Source: Stieleria magnilauensis
Lineage (GTDB): Bacteria > Planctomycetota > Planctomycetia > Pirellulales > Pirellulaceae
Assembly: GCA_007753675.1 (NCBI GenBank)
Contig: CP036432.1
Coordinates: forward strand, 8,372,233 to 8,436,232
Reading direction: 5' to 3'
DNA length: 64,000 nucleotides
Within the stretch, counting starts at the first letter, position 1; every line of letters begins with the position of its first letter. This document shows positions 36,172-43,682 of this stretch, one piece after another. Below the pieces are notes generated by a model that was given only the letters and a program-made list of their open reading frames with translations, did not search any database and was not told the origin of the DNA. A program made the position numbers and the translations under genes.

Positions 36172-36771
36172 ATGAGTTTCAACCGAATGTCGAAATTTTG
36201 CGAGGTGGTCATCGACCGAAATGCTGTCACGATCAATGGACGTTCACTTGCTAACGCGGTCCCGATTGACTCGTTCGAAGACTTTTTGGGAAAACCAAAT
36301 CGAACTGGTTCATCGATTGGGCTCGCATACGTATTTGGTCACTACGGCGAGGCACATCTCTACGACGACATTGGTTTATTGATGCTCGAACATCACGAGA
36401 CCGCTCTGATCACTTCCATCGAACTGTGCGGCGAGGATCCAGATGGTATTCAAACGACTAAGACGCCGTTCAGCGGTAAACTGACCATCGGTGGCATTCC
36501 CATTCGAATTGGAGATCCGGTGGGACTCTTGGACAATTCGGAGATTCACTTCTCAACACGCCTTCCACAGATCCCGTTCGCCGATGTTCGATCGTCTGAG
36601 AAAGGTGGATTTACAATTGGAGTGTCGATTCGGCCACGAGGGTCGATTCGACAATCGACCCATCCGCGCTCGGATGGTAGCGTCGCCATTGGAAGCGTCT
36701 TGTTGATGCTGCACCATCCATCAAAGCTCGATCGAGCAGGACCAAAGGATGCGCGTGAGTCGCCGAGTTAA
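36172..36771 (+). CDS. Cassette protein, DUF7738-like
   Basis: A 199-residue beta-rich soluble protein. The pattern VTINGRSLANAVPIDSFEDFLGKPNR followed by an aspartate/aromatic YDDIGLLM and PFSGKLTIGGIPI resembles DUF7738 proteins, which carry a short beta-barrel domain and often sit near toxin-immunity genes (weakly supported family name). The start ATG at 36172 is five bases after attC-like site 9, which leaves little room for a promoter, so it may rely on read-through. Confidence 0.6.
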   Translation: MSFNRMSKFCEVVIDRNAVTINGRSLANAVPIDSFEDFLGKPNRTGSSIGLAYVFGHYGEAHLYDDIGLLMLEHHETALITSIELCGEDPDGIQTTKTPFSGKLTIGGIPIRIGDPVGLLDNSEIHFSTRLPQIPFADVRSSEKGGFTIGVSIRPRGSIRQSTHPRSDGSVAIGSVLLMLHHPSKLDRAGPKDARESPS

Positions 36772-36827
36772 GTTTAATACAGTGGAACGTCGTTTGCGGC
36801 GACCACGTGATCCCAAGAGTTCGCCGC
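36736..36827 (+). other. attC-like site 10
   Basis: GCAGGACCAAAGGATGCGCG and TGAGTCGCCG pair with CGGCGACCACGTGATCCC and AAGAGTTCGCCGC. The right box is GTTCGCC. Confidence 0.7.
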
Positions 36828-36851
36828 AGAAAAGCCCACCCCCAACATTCA

Positions 36852-37319
36852 ATGGAACACCAATCGGCAATTCGATCACGAATCGTACGATACAGTCTCA
36901 GGACTCTGGTCGTATTAGTTGCCGTTGCGGCCCTGCTATTCGCGATAGCGCAGCCATTTTACGATTGGCTCAATTCGACTCCGCTTTCACAGTCGGTTGC
37001 GCTATTCAACGACCAAGTTGCGTCGGGCCAAACGGCAAAGAATCGTCCGCTCACTGAGGAGACGGTTCACGCAGCAATCGAGTCTGAACTTGCTCGTCGT
37101 GAAATGCCGGATGATGTTTCCGCGATCCTTGAGAAGATATCGAAACGGCACCGACTTCCACGAAACGTTAGCTTGACGCACGACATTTACTACAAGGGCT
37201 CAACTCCTGGAAATCCACCAATTGAGGTACTTGATGTATCCTTGGTGATCTCGAGCGAGCCGAGTGAGCAGTACTCTATCCCCATATGCGAGATTGAGAA
37301 CGGCATGCTTGGCGAATAA
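36852..37319 (+). CDS. Cassette membrane-anchored protein
   Basis: A 155-residue protein from the ATG at 36852 (MEHQSAIRSRIVRYS), with one N-terminal TM anchor (LRTLVVLVAVAALLFAIAQPF). The soluble domain has a helical LTEETVHAAIESELARREMPDDV segment and ends in a beta LDVSLVISSEPS stretch. No known family. The gene ends just before the split attC 11. Confidence 0.65.
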   Translation: MEHQSAIRSRIVRYSLRTLVVLVAVAALLFAIAQPFYDWLNSTPLSQSVALFNDQVASGQTAKNRPLTEETVHAAIESELARREMPDDVSAILEKISKRHRLPRNVSLTHDIYYKGSTPGNPPIEVLDVSLVISSEPSEQYSIPICEIENGMLGE

Positions 37320-37844
37320 CCGGCACGGGGAACCATGGGTCCCGGGATAGGGGTCCGGATCGCTCCGGAACCCCTCCCACACCACCGGACATGCGGGTCC
37401 GCATCCGGCGGCCCGAGCACGAGTTATAAATCTCCGCGTTGCCGCGAAGACTGGTCAGCAGCCCGCTGGAACGCATTGGGCCGCTCTGCGACGGGCCTGG
37501 AGTCGTCGGCCTCACATGAGGTTTCTGTTCGTAACAAACGCAGGTCTTGGCGAGAATGTGGTCAGCGGCGTGATTCAGGTTGACACTTGGGCACACATTC
37601 CTAGGCTTCCTCTCCACGGTCTGTTGCCTCGCCGCAGTTGCCCTCGCCTCGTACTGTCTTTCGTTAGAATTTCATTTGGTATACTGACTCCAAGAAAGAA
37701 ACCGGAACTAAGTACAGGGGACTTTCACCCCACAAGATCACGCCCATGTTGGGCGTACTGCACAACGAGTCGCCGAGTCGGCGAGTCGTGGTTGTTGAAG
37801 TGGAGGATTGCGCGCGGCGACCGCCTGATCCGCACCGTTACGCC
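37320..37844 (+). other. attC-like site 11, split by group II intron remnant B
   Basis: The left arm CACGGGGAACCATG lies at 37325-37338; the right part CACAACGAGTCGCCG...CGGCGACCGCCTGATCCGC...CCGTTACGCC lies at 37761-37844. Joining them gives an attC-like palindrome; the intervening 416 bp is an intron remnant in antisense. Confidence 0.6.
37343..37758 (-). mobile_element. ORF-less group II intron remnant B, antisense in attC
   Basis: On the minus strand it starts GTACGCCCAACATGGGCGTG, followed by GGGGTGAAAGTCCCC, and ends with the same domain V/VI-like hairpins as remnant A (around 37370-37415). It is 416 bp long and lacks the extra 340 bp of remnant A; otherwise the two are nearly identical. 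No reverse transcriptase reading frame remains. Confidence 0.6.
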
Positions 37845-37864
37845 TACGATCGTTGCTCTCCGCT

Positions 37865-38257
37865 ATGGCTGAGTCGATAGCCAGTCCATCACGAATATTG
37901 ATCGCCGGGTGTTCCGAATCGGAGGTCGAGTTTGTTGCCGATGCCACGTCATCTCGTAACCGAATCATCGAGACTGCCAAATCCGGTGCTGAGTGCCTAT
38001 CGCAATTACAACGTTTCCAACCGCATCTCGTACTGATAGACACCGCCATCACTGGACCGGACGCTTTTCAACTCTGTCATCACATCAAATGCGACCACAC
38101 TGCGATGGTTGTAATCGTAACGACGGTGACCGCACTTGGGGACATCGAGCGCGGAATCGATGCAGGGACGGACGACTTTCTATCGAAACCGCTGAAGAGA
38201 ACGGAACTGCTGCCGCGTGTGGAAGGTCTTCTCACGCTGCGTGGAAATGAACGTTGA
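37865..38257 (+). CDS. Cassette receiver-domain (CheY-like) protein
   Basis: A 130-residue single receiver domain. Phosphoacceptor candidate D59 in LVLID, then VVIVTTVTA with the conserved Thr and KP in FLSKPLKR. The acidic pair near residue 12 is not clear (GCSESE), so phosphorylation may be altered. An ATG at 37865 gives MAESIASPS; an upstream TTG at 37853 is possible. A response-regulator domain without an output domain in an integron cassette is unusual. It would act in the cytoplasm, perhaps interfering with host two-component signalling (inference). Confidence 0.85.
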   Translation: MAESIASPSRILIAGCSESEVEFVADATSSRNRIIETAKSGAECLSQLQRFQPHLVLIDTAITGPDAFQLCHHIKCDHTAMVVIVTTVTALGDIERGIDAGTDDFLSKPLKRTELLPRVEGLLTLRGNER

Positions 38258-38282
38258 CGCACACGTGCAACCAAACGAAAAT

Positions 38283-38379
38283 TCGGCGTAACCATGCGAT
38301 GATACCGAGCGGCGGTGGTCACCGTTTTCGCAATGGTCGAGTCGCTCGCCGCCGCCCGCATATCGCTACCGTTCGCCGA
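38283..38379 (+). other. attC-like site 12
   Basis: TCGGCGTAACCATGCGATGA with CCGAGCGGCGG pairs with CCGCCGCCCGCATATCGCTA and CCGTTCGCCGA. Outer boxes GTAACC and GTTCGCC. Confidence 0.75.
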
Positions 38380-38388
38380 CAGACCGTC

Positions 38389-38736
38389 ATGCCCAGCTCT
38401 ATCACGATGCAGAACAGCGCGGACAACATGGACGTGGTCGCCCATGACCAAACGTTTGTTGATTGCATTGCCGAGGGATCGCACTTCGAGAGTGCAACGC
38501 TTACTCGTATCACGTTCACCCGCTGTGACTTGTACTGGGCATCATTCTTCATGGCACAACTCACTGATGTGACATTCGACCGTTGCGATCTTCGCGGGTC
38601 CGACTTCAAAGACGCCACGATGCGTGACTGCCGATTTCTCAACTGCGACGTTGGGACTGATGCACTTGGGGGGCATACGGAATTTGGCGACACCGACCTC
38701 TCTACGGTAAAATTTGTGAATTGCCGTGGGCGTTGA
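38389..38736 (+). CDS. Cassette pentapeptide-repeat protein
   Basis: A 115-residue protein from the ATG at 38389 (MPSSITMQNSADN), nine bases after attC-like site 12. From residue 26 onward the five-residue pattern is clear: FVDCIAEGSHFESATLTRITFTRCDLYWASFF...VTFDRCDLRGSDFKDATM. Such right-handed quadrilateral helices mimic DNA (QnrB, MfpA) or stabilise membrane proteins. Cassette location is notable because Qnr-like proteins are also horizontally mobile, but no gyrase role is implied by sequence alone. Confidence 0.8.
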   Translation: MPSSITMQNSADNMDVVAHDQTFVDCIAEGSHFESATLTRITFTRCDLYWASFFMAQLTDVTFDRCDLRGSDFKDATMRDCRFLNCDVGTDALGGHTEFGDTDLSTVKFVNCRGR

Positions 38737-38771
38737 TCCAGAGAGAATGCGTCAATGCAGACCGGAGTCGA

Positions 38772-38862
38772 GCGGGGAACCATCCCGTGCACCGGAGCCG
38801 GGCTTGCAAGTTTTTACGAATGGACACTCAGCTTTCCCGGCCCGGTGACGGGCACCGTTCCC
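38772..38862 (+). other. attC-like site 13
   Basis: GCGGGGAACCATCCCGTGCA with CCGGAGCCGGG pairs with CCCGGCCCGGTGACGGGCAC and CGTTCCC. Outer boxes GGAACC and CGTTCCC. Confidence 0.8.
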
Positions 38863-38881
38863 ATTGGAGTGTTTCCGCTGA

Positions 38882-39424
38882 ATGAATGAATCGGACGTCA
38901 AACGAATCGAGGGTCAGTTCGAGTTTTCATTGCCGTCTGACTATCGCCACTTGCTTCTACATTTCCCCGTTCGCTTTAGCGCGGGAACAACGGATCAACC
39001 GCTGTGGGACAATGCTGATGCACTCATAGCGCGTAATCAGGAACTCCGCACCGAACGAAAAAGCCTGGGTGTCACCTGCCAGCCGCTTCCCGAAAACTAC
39101 TTCTTGATCGGCGAGGATGGCGCTGGGTGGCAGTTTTTGATCGACGTTTGCGATGATCGATGCGTGGTCCACATCATGGAGTTTGAGCGTGTCGACCAAA
39201 TCGGACCATCACTTGGAGACGACGGCCAACCTGAACGCATCGCTGATTGGCTACACAAATACCTGCTTGATCTGAAGAATGACGGGATTGACATCACATC
39301 ATCAACGGCTCCTGAATACAAAATGGGTTGGGGGTGTATACTTGGGGGACTGGGATTCTGCCTTCTCTTGGCTCTCGTGATCTCGCTAATGGCAGCCGGT
39401 ATCGAGTCGCTCACAGGTCGATAG
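38882..39424 (+). CDS. Cassette SMI1/KNR4 (SUKH) family protein with a TM tail
   Basis: A 180-residue protein. Residues 1-135 match the SUKH fold: helix then LPSDYRHLLLHFPVRF, and ENYFLIGEDGAGWQFLID with the FAxDGGGxxFxxD-like strand turn. The C-terminus has one TM helix (ILGGLGFCLLLALVISLMAAGI). SUKH proteins are mostly immunity proteins against contact-dependent or secreted toxins; membrane tethering suggests guarding the periplasm or cell surface (inference). The start ATG at 38882 follows attC-like site 13 by 20 bases. Confidence 0.75.
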   Translation: MNESDVKRIEGQFEFSLPSDYRHLLLHFPVRFSAGTTDQPLWDNADALIARNQELRTERKSLGVTCQPLPENYFLIGEDGAGWQFLIDVCDDRCVVHIMEFERVDQIGPSLGDDGQPERIADWLHKYLLDLKNDGIDITSSTAPEYKMGWGCILGGLGFCLLLALVISLMAAGIESLTGR

Positions 39425-39426
39425 GA

Positions 39427-39516
39427 GGGAGGGCAATCGGATGCACGACGAGTCGCCGAGTCGTAGTTATCGAAGTGGAGAATCGCGCCGACCGCGCGAT
39501 CCGTGCCGTTACCCGA
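39427..39516 (+). other. attC-like site 14
   Basis: GGGAGGGCAATCGGATGCAC with CGACGAGTCGCCG pairs with CGCGCCGACCGCGCGATCCG and TGCCGTTACCCG. The right box is CGTTACCC. Confidence 0.7.
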
Positions 39517-40031
39517 CCGGAGAAAAACAACTGCGACGCTGGCTGATCGATTACATTGCACACGCTTTTCGCGAGGTCCAGCTTGGCGATGGCATGACGA
39601 TTTATACTGGTGAATCGCACGACCGCTATGGTGACGTGGGCGAGGATCGCAAGTCATTGTCAGCTGAACGCGCTGACTGGCGACGGGTCCCAACCTCTGA
39701 TCTTCTCGAACGTCACTGTGCGCTTAGCTTTCTCGATGCCGAGGGGCTTCGCTTCTACACCCCGGCGATCATGACGATCATCATCGGTGACGCCGATCCA
39801 AAGGGTCTATTGACTGAAGCATTCCTGTTTCATCTACACGACGTCCGTGCTTCTTGCAAAGTCCGTGAGGTTCTTTTCTGCGTGCTCTACAATCAAGCTC
39901 AACGCTCCGCGATTATTCGGTTCGTCAAATACTCGGTACACAACACGCCCGGCGGCGGAATCGACCCCGCGATGCGAAAGACACTCGACAAGTTACCGCG
40001 TTGTTGTTCCGAGCGTCACGATCGCGGGTAA
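39441..40031 (+). CDS. Cassette protein, DUF6714-like
   Basis: Up to 196 residues. The core (about residues 30-190) matches DUF6714-type proteins: HAFREVQLGDGMTIYTGESHDRYGD, ERADWRRVP and ALSFLDAEGLRFYTPAIMT. These small cytoplasmic proteins are common in the immunity-rich neighbourhoods of many bacteria. The only canonical in-frame start before the conserved region is the ATG at 39441, which lies inside attC-like site 14; otherwise a rare start such as CTG near 39530 would be needed. The start therefore is uncertain. Flanked by attC 14 and 15. Confidence 0.65.
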   Translation: MHDESPSRSYRSGESRRPRDPCRYPTGEKQLRRWLIDYIAHAFREVQLGDGMTIYTGESHDRYGDVGEDRKSLSAERADWRRVPTSDLLERHCALSFLDAEGLRFYTPAIMTIIIGDADPKGLLTEAFLFHLHDVRASCKVREVLFCVLYNQAQRSAIIRFVKYSVHNTPGGGIDPAMRKTLDKLPRCCSERHDRG

Positions 40032-40117
40032 CCATCACGTGAACCGAAGGACGGCTTGCGCGATTACTCGAATGGAAAATCAACCGACCGCCCTCGGCGA
40101 CGGCTACCGTTCTCCGA
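40023..40117 (+). other. attC-like site 15
   Basis: CGCGGGTAACCATCACGTGA with ACCGAAGGACGG pairs with CCGCCCTCGGCGACGGCTAC and CGTTCTCCG. Outer boxes GGTAAC and GTTCTCC. Confidence 0.75.
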
Positions 40118-40127
40118 CCTATTCACT

Positions 40128-40499
40128 ATGGAGCTTGAATTGCCTGCCAACCCGTACGCACCGAGCGCAACTTGCGATTCTGTGGTTGCGAGTATGGCAA
40201 TCTGGCATCGTTTCCTCATCACGACCTCATGTCTCATCGGTTGCATCGCGTGCCTGATCGCGTGCTATTATGTTCCGCTTATCTGGGATGCAGTTGTCAA
40301 CGGCACTCCTGTGTATGGACCCAGTGGAATCACCCGTTTGTCTCCAATGGAGTTCCTTGCACCTCCAGCAGGTTGGTTGGGACTTGGGCTCTCATGGGTT
40401 GGTGCCGCGAAGCTCTATCAGGAAAAACGATGGGTGCTGGCTATCGCGTTCAACACTGGGGGCTTACTCTTGCCAATTATGATGGGATCAGTTCGATGA
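40128..40499 (+). CDS. Cassette membrane protein (NPY-type N-terminus)
   Basis: A 123-residue protein from the ATG at 40128 (MELELPANPYAPSATC). Three to four hydrophobic segments: residues 26-48 (LITTSCLIGCIACLIACYYVPL), 76-90 and 100-121. The NPYAP start is shared in type with the cassettes at 32561 and 43176. No functional motif visible. Followed by the left half of a broken attC-like site. Confidence 0.65.
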   Translation: MELELPANPYAPSATCDSVVASMAIWHRFLITTSCLIGCIACLIACYYVPLIWDAVVNGTPVYGPSGITRLSPMEFLAPPAGWLGLGLSWVGAAKLYQEKRWVLAIAFNTGGLLLPIMMGSVR

Positions 40500-40527
40500 C
40501 CGGTCAAAACGAGGTGGAATCTGGCCA

Positions 40528-40546
40528 TCGCGGATAACCAGTAAGG
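40528..40546 (+). other. attC-like left half-site (16)
   Basis: CGCGGATAACCAGTAAGG has the R''-like GATAACC box seen in other sites, but the right arm is missing here; a matching right arm occurs at 42402-42487 after the inserted MITE-like, IS110 and intron sequence. The two halves are probably one attC broken by insertions (inference). Confidence 0.5.
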
Positions 40547-40556
40547 ATTTAGGGCG

Positions 40557-40655
40557 AAATTTGGTGCCGCCCACCAAACCGGGACGGCAACGAAGACCAA
40601 CGCTCCCGCTAGCAAGTCAGCAGGCGGGCCCTACAGATGACACGTGGTGGGTAGT
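40557..40655. repeat. MITE-like repeat, copy 1 (target of the IS110)
   Basis: Starts TTTGGTGCCGCCCACCAAAC and ends CACGTGGTGGGT; the first and last about 12 bases are inverted repeats (GCCACCCACCA/TGGTGGGTGGC, one mismatch here). Other copies are at 55113 and 43591. No coding capacity. The right end is interrupted by IS110 type-3 sequence. Confidence 0.75.
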
Positions 40656-40738
40656 GTCTTGGAAACGGCGGCTCGACTTCGCTGTCCACGATTGAATTCG
40701 TTTTCAAGCTGGGCTTACGCGTGAGCCATGATTCGAAA

Positions 40739-40906
40739 AGTGCCTGCCGGTTAGCTGCCGGCAGGCACGCGGACTCGGTAGATCGTTGTGGGTAGACACC
40801 CGATGTCGTGTGCCATCTAGATCGCCGGTCCGTTTCGTTCTCAGCCCGAACAGCCGAGGGAGCCACCGACAAGTGTGAGCTCGCACTACTATCCAGGGAC
40901 CAAACG
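40739..40906 (+). ncRNA. 5' structured region of IS110 type 3, candidate bridge RNA
   Basis: GTGCCTGCCGG-loop-CCGGCAGGCAC (40739-40768) is a perfect 11-bp hairpin just upstream of the transposase, with further short self-complementary segments to the start codon. Known IS110-group bridge RNAs begin with a stem-loop in this region. Identical in copy 2 (55293-55322). Confidence 0.4.
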
Positions 40907-41869
40907 ATGACGACAGTTTACAAAAGATTCATTGGGGTTGACGTCGCAAGCCGCAAACTTGATCTCTTCGATTCGGTGGCAAAAGTACATCAAACGATCG
41001 ATAACACACCGGAAGCAATCAACGCGTGGATCAAACTTCTCCGCCGCAAGCGTGCCAAGACAATCGTGGTGATGGAAGCCACCGGAGGCTACGAAAGCAA
41101 TCTGGTGGACGCTTTGCACGAAGCCGACACGGATTGTTGCGTGTGCAACCCCGCGCAGGTGCGATCGTTCGCCAAAGGGATCGGACTGATCGAAAAGAAC
41201 GATCCGATCGACGCCAGAATGATCGCCCGGTTTGGTGAGGTCGTCACGCCAAAGTTGCGTGAGAAACCTTCTCCCGAAGAACGCAAGCTCAAGGCGCTGG
41301 TGCATCGACGTGATCAAATTCTCTCGCAACAGTCGGCCGAACGGAACCGCCTTGCCCAAGCCCGCGACGAGGAAGTGCGTGAAGTCATCCAGGAAGCGTT
41401 GGACTTCTATAAACGGCAAATCGCGGGGATTGAGAAGAAAATTGCCGCGTTGATCGATGCCAGCCAACCCCTGTCAGAGCGAGCAGCGCTACTCGCTTCG
41501 TGCCCCGGTGTCGGCACCGCAACGGTCGCGATGTTTCTGGCCGAGCTCCCCGAACTAGGCTCGCTCAACCGCGGCCAAATTGCCAAGCTCGTTGGCGTCG
41601 CGCCGATCGTCCGTGATAGCGGCCAAAAGGAAGGCAAACGCAGCACGTTTGCCGGTCGCTCCCTGGTCCGCAAAGTGCTTTACATGGCCGCTTTGGTTGC
41701 CACGCGACACAATTCGATCATGAAAGCGTTCTACCAACGCCTGCTGGCCAAAGGCAAGCCGCCGAAGGTGGCGATCGTGGCGGTGATGCGAAAGCTCTTG
41801 GTAACGCTGAATGTCATGGTGCGCGAAGGAACGCCTTGGCGTGAATCCACTCTCGCGCCTGCGGGGTAG
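40907..41869 (+). CDS. IS110-family transposase (type 3), copy 1
   Basis: A 320-residue DEDD transposase from the ATG at 40907 (MTTVYKRFIGVDV). Motifs: FIGVDVASRKLDLF (first Asp), IVVMEATGGYE, KNDPIDARMIARF, then the Transposase_20 domain with LASCPGVGTATVAMFLAELPELGSL, KLVGVAPIVRDSG and the serine motif GRSLVRKVLYMAAL. Typical family length. An intact frame suggests an active element. The encoded protein reads the same as copy 2 at 55461. Confidence 0.95.
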   Translation: MTTVYKRFIGVDVASRKLDLFDSVAKVHQTIDNTPEAINAWIKLLRRKRAKTIVVMEATGGYESNLVDALHEADTDCCVCNPAQVRSFAKGIGLIEKNDPIDARMIARFGEVVTPKLREKPSPEERKLKALVHRRDQILSQQSAERNRLAQARDEEVREVIQEALDFYKRQIAGIEKKIAALIDASQPLSERAALLASCPGVGTATVAMFLAELPELGSLNRGQIAKLVGVAPIVRDSGQKEGKRSTFAGRSLVRKVLYMAALVATRHNSIMKAFYQRLLAKGKPPKVAIVAVMRKLLVTLNVMVREGTPWRESTLAPAG

Positions 41870-41986
41870 GCCTCTGGGGCAACACTGGCATCGGTCCGAC
41901 ATGGCAAAGTCCCACATGCATACGTGTCGCATCTGAAGTCACTCATCCCCTTCATACAACAAGACGTTTGGTGAGCCCCTTTCGCG

Positions 41987-42037
41987 TCGCCGTCACATTG
42001 GCCTGCGCAAGCAGATGAGGCCGATGTGACGGCGATG
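41987..42037. ncRNA. Strong hairpin downstream of the IS110 transposase
   Basis: TCGCCGTCACATTGGCCT and AGGCCGATGTGACGGCGA form an 18-bp stem with one mismatch and a 13-nt loop in the 3' non-coding end of the IS110 type 3. It may be part of the end structure or of a guide RNA in IS1111-like fashion. Also present in copy 2 near 56541-56591. Confidence 0.45.
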
Positions 42038-42265
42038 CGGAATGGGGCGGCCCATTTCGTTGAGTCCCGAACGAGCGTCAGCCCCCCTCAATACCACCCT
42101 GAGCTGAATCTCACCAACCAGAGCCAAAGATGCAAAACCAAGAAAACTTCCGGGCGAGCCATCACTCGCCATTGACAGAAACTAAGACAGCCGATGGCAC
42201 GATTCATCCGGCCAAAGCCGGGCCACCGGTCCGCCACGATTTTCCGCCGCAAAACGGACAGAATC

Positions 42266-42295
42266 TCAATCAACGATCGCTTGATTGAGGTCTAG
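42266..42295. repeat. Palindromic IS1380-end-like remnant
   Basis: CTCAATCAA-cgatcg-CTTGATTGAGG followed by TCTAG resembles two ends of the IS1380 element at 45959-47806 (ends ACCTCAATCAAGCG; CTAG target) brought together. Possibly a footprint of deletion or excision. It marks where the intron C fragment is truncated. Confidence 0.45.
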
Positions 42296-42315
42296 TACTT
42301 TTTCGATCAGAGTGG

Positions 42316-42401
42316 TCATTTGGTATACTGAGCTCCTTGAGATCCCCAGTCTCGTACAGGGGACTTGCACCCCATTTCAATCACGCCCATGTCGGGCGTA
42401 C
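42316..42401 (-). mobile_element. Group II intron remnant C (5' fragment only)
   Basis: On the minus strand GTACGCCCGACATGGGCGTG then GGGGTGCAAGTCCCC, matching the 5' ends of remnants A and B, and TATACCAAATGA as their common continuation. Only about 86 bp remain; the rest is replaced by an IS remnant. The 5' end abuts an attC-like right part at 42402. Confidence 0.55.
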
Positions 42402-42487
<86 letters not shown>

Positions 42488-42505
42488 ATTGAAAGTGAGC
42501 CACGA

Positions 42506-43084
42506 TTGAACAACGCACCACGTGGCATCAGCCGAGCTGAAAACGTTCTTGCGTTGCTGGCTTATGGTAGCTCGTCACCTCCATTTGCTCGCCTGATGTT
42601 TGCCGCATTTGATGATGGCACGATCATTTGGGCCCGCAACAGGATTTCGGGTGGGGCACCGTATTTCACTGCGAACCTTGGCTGTGGGCCCCTTGCTCGT
42701 GTACTTGATCGACTTGAGAGTGACGGCCTGTTTTCCGATCTTCACCTCGTAGGCGGTGCCGTCCCCGGTTCTGAATGCTCTTGTTTCGTCGTTCACAAAG
42801 ACGGAAACTCGTTTGAGTTCGAGTCGTGCCACGAACAATTTGAGGAGTCAGGGGTTTGTCTCGCGGAACACGATGCAATCACTCCGGTTGGGAACCGTCA
42901 GCGTTTCGACGTCCTGGCTCGGCAGCCACACGGTTACATCTTTTCGCGCATGATTTGGCTTGAGCTACGCCGCATCATCGAATCATTGATTCCTGATACT
43001 GGTCATCGTTGCGATGGAGGACTTGAGATGCTCGGCGGCGAGTTTTGCTGGTCGCCCCATAAACAAGAGAACGCAGAGCCATGA
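42506..43084 (+). CDS. Cassette hypothetical protein
   Basis: A 192-residue soluble protein starting at a TTG at 42506 (MNNAPRGISRAENVL). Beta-rich with aromatic strands (FARLMFAAFDDGTIIWARN) and a C-terminal WLELRRIIESLIPD helix. Looks like a single immunity-type domain but no family is recognised. The stop codon overlaps the left arm of attC-like site 18. Confidence 0.65.
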   Translation: MNNAPRGISRAENVLALLAYGSSSPPFARLMFAAFDDGTIIWARNRISGGAPYFTANLGCGPLARVLDRLESDGLFSDLHLVGGAVPGSECSCFVVHKDGNSFEFESCHEQFEESGVCLAEHDAITPVGNRQRFDVLARQPHGYIFSRMIWLELRRIIESLIPDTGHRCDGGLEMLGGEFCWSPHKQENAEP

Positions 43085-43164
43085 ATTGCACGGGAACACG
43101 AGAGTCGTGCTCAATGGTCTGCCGGTGTGTCTTTCGCCCGTTCCCCGTGAATTCTACCGTTCCC
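43068..43164 (+). other. attC-like site 18 (last recognised)
   Basis: AACGCAGAGCCATGAATTGC and ACGGGAAC pair with CGTTCCCCGTGAATTCTACC and GTTCCC. Outer boxes GAACG and GTTCCC. Beyond the next cassette no further attC-like site was found. Confidence 0.65.
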
Positions 43165-43175
43165 AGACTGAATCA

Positions 43176-43505
43176 ATGTCGCTTCAGCCATACGCACCAC
43201 CGAACTTGATGGTTGCTGATCCGTCGCCACCCAAGAAGCGTTCAGCCAAAATCGGTAAGGTGCTGACTTTGGTGTCGGCTGCTGCCTACCTTCTAGGTGC
43301 GGCTACGTTTGTCGCGGTATTGCTTCGGCATTCAGGTGGCGGGATTGCATCGCTTGGGCCGGCCATCACCGCATGGCTATTTGCACTAGCCTGCTTGGCT
43401 CTGTCATTCACGTTATCGCTAGTTGCAACGTACTGGTTTCGCCCATCTATACTGATGCTGGTTTTTCAGCTTCCCGCTGCATACATTCTGCTGTTCATTG
43501 ATTGA
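43176..43505 (+). CDS. Last cassette: small membrane protein
   Basis: A 109-residue protein from the ATG at 43176 (MSLQPYAPPNLMV). Residues 33-108 hold three hydrophobic segments (VLTLVSAAAYLLGAATFVAVLL, ITAWLFALACLALSFTLSLVATYW, ILMLVFQLPAAYILLFI). PYAP-type start as in two other cassettes. The cassette is followed within 90 bases by MITE copy 3 rather than an attC, marking the end of the array. Confidence 0.7.
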   Translation: MSLQPYAPPNLMVADPSPPKKRSAKIGKVLTLVSAAAYLLGAATFVAVLLRHSGGGIASLGPAITAWLFALACLALSFTLSLVATYWFRPSILMLVFQLPAAYILLFID

Positions 43506-43590
43506 TTGCTTTTGCAGGCTTTCGTTGCCCTCAGTATGGTGGTGTTGATGTCGATCATCGTGGTCGGCGTTTCTCCCCTGGGCATGATTT

Positions 43591-43682
43591 AATGCCACCC
43601 ACCAAGCCGGGCAGGCAACGAAGACCAACGCTCCCTCCAGCAACTCAGCAGGCGGGACGCACAGATCACACGTGGTGGGTGG
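43591..43682. repeat. MITE-like repeat, copy 3 (intact inverted ends)
   Basis: TGCCACCCACCA at the left and TGGTGGGTGGCA at the right are perfect 12-bp inverted repeats around about 68 bp resembling the other copies (CAACGAAGACCAACGCTCCC). The right end is fused to the vWA gene frame, so the repeat has replaced its 5' part. Confidence 0.85.

Larger units (their letters stand above)
40656..42205 (+). mobile_element. IS110-type insertion sequence (type 3), copy 1
   Basis: About 1.55 kb shared almost identically with 55211-56760: a 5' non-coding part of about 240 nt with an 11-bp hairpin, the transposase at 40907, and a 3' non-coding part of about 330 nt with an 18-bp hairpin. The end points are inferred from the comparison of copies. 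The right end abuts GGCAC-type sequence resembling the MITE right end. Confidence 0.7.
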
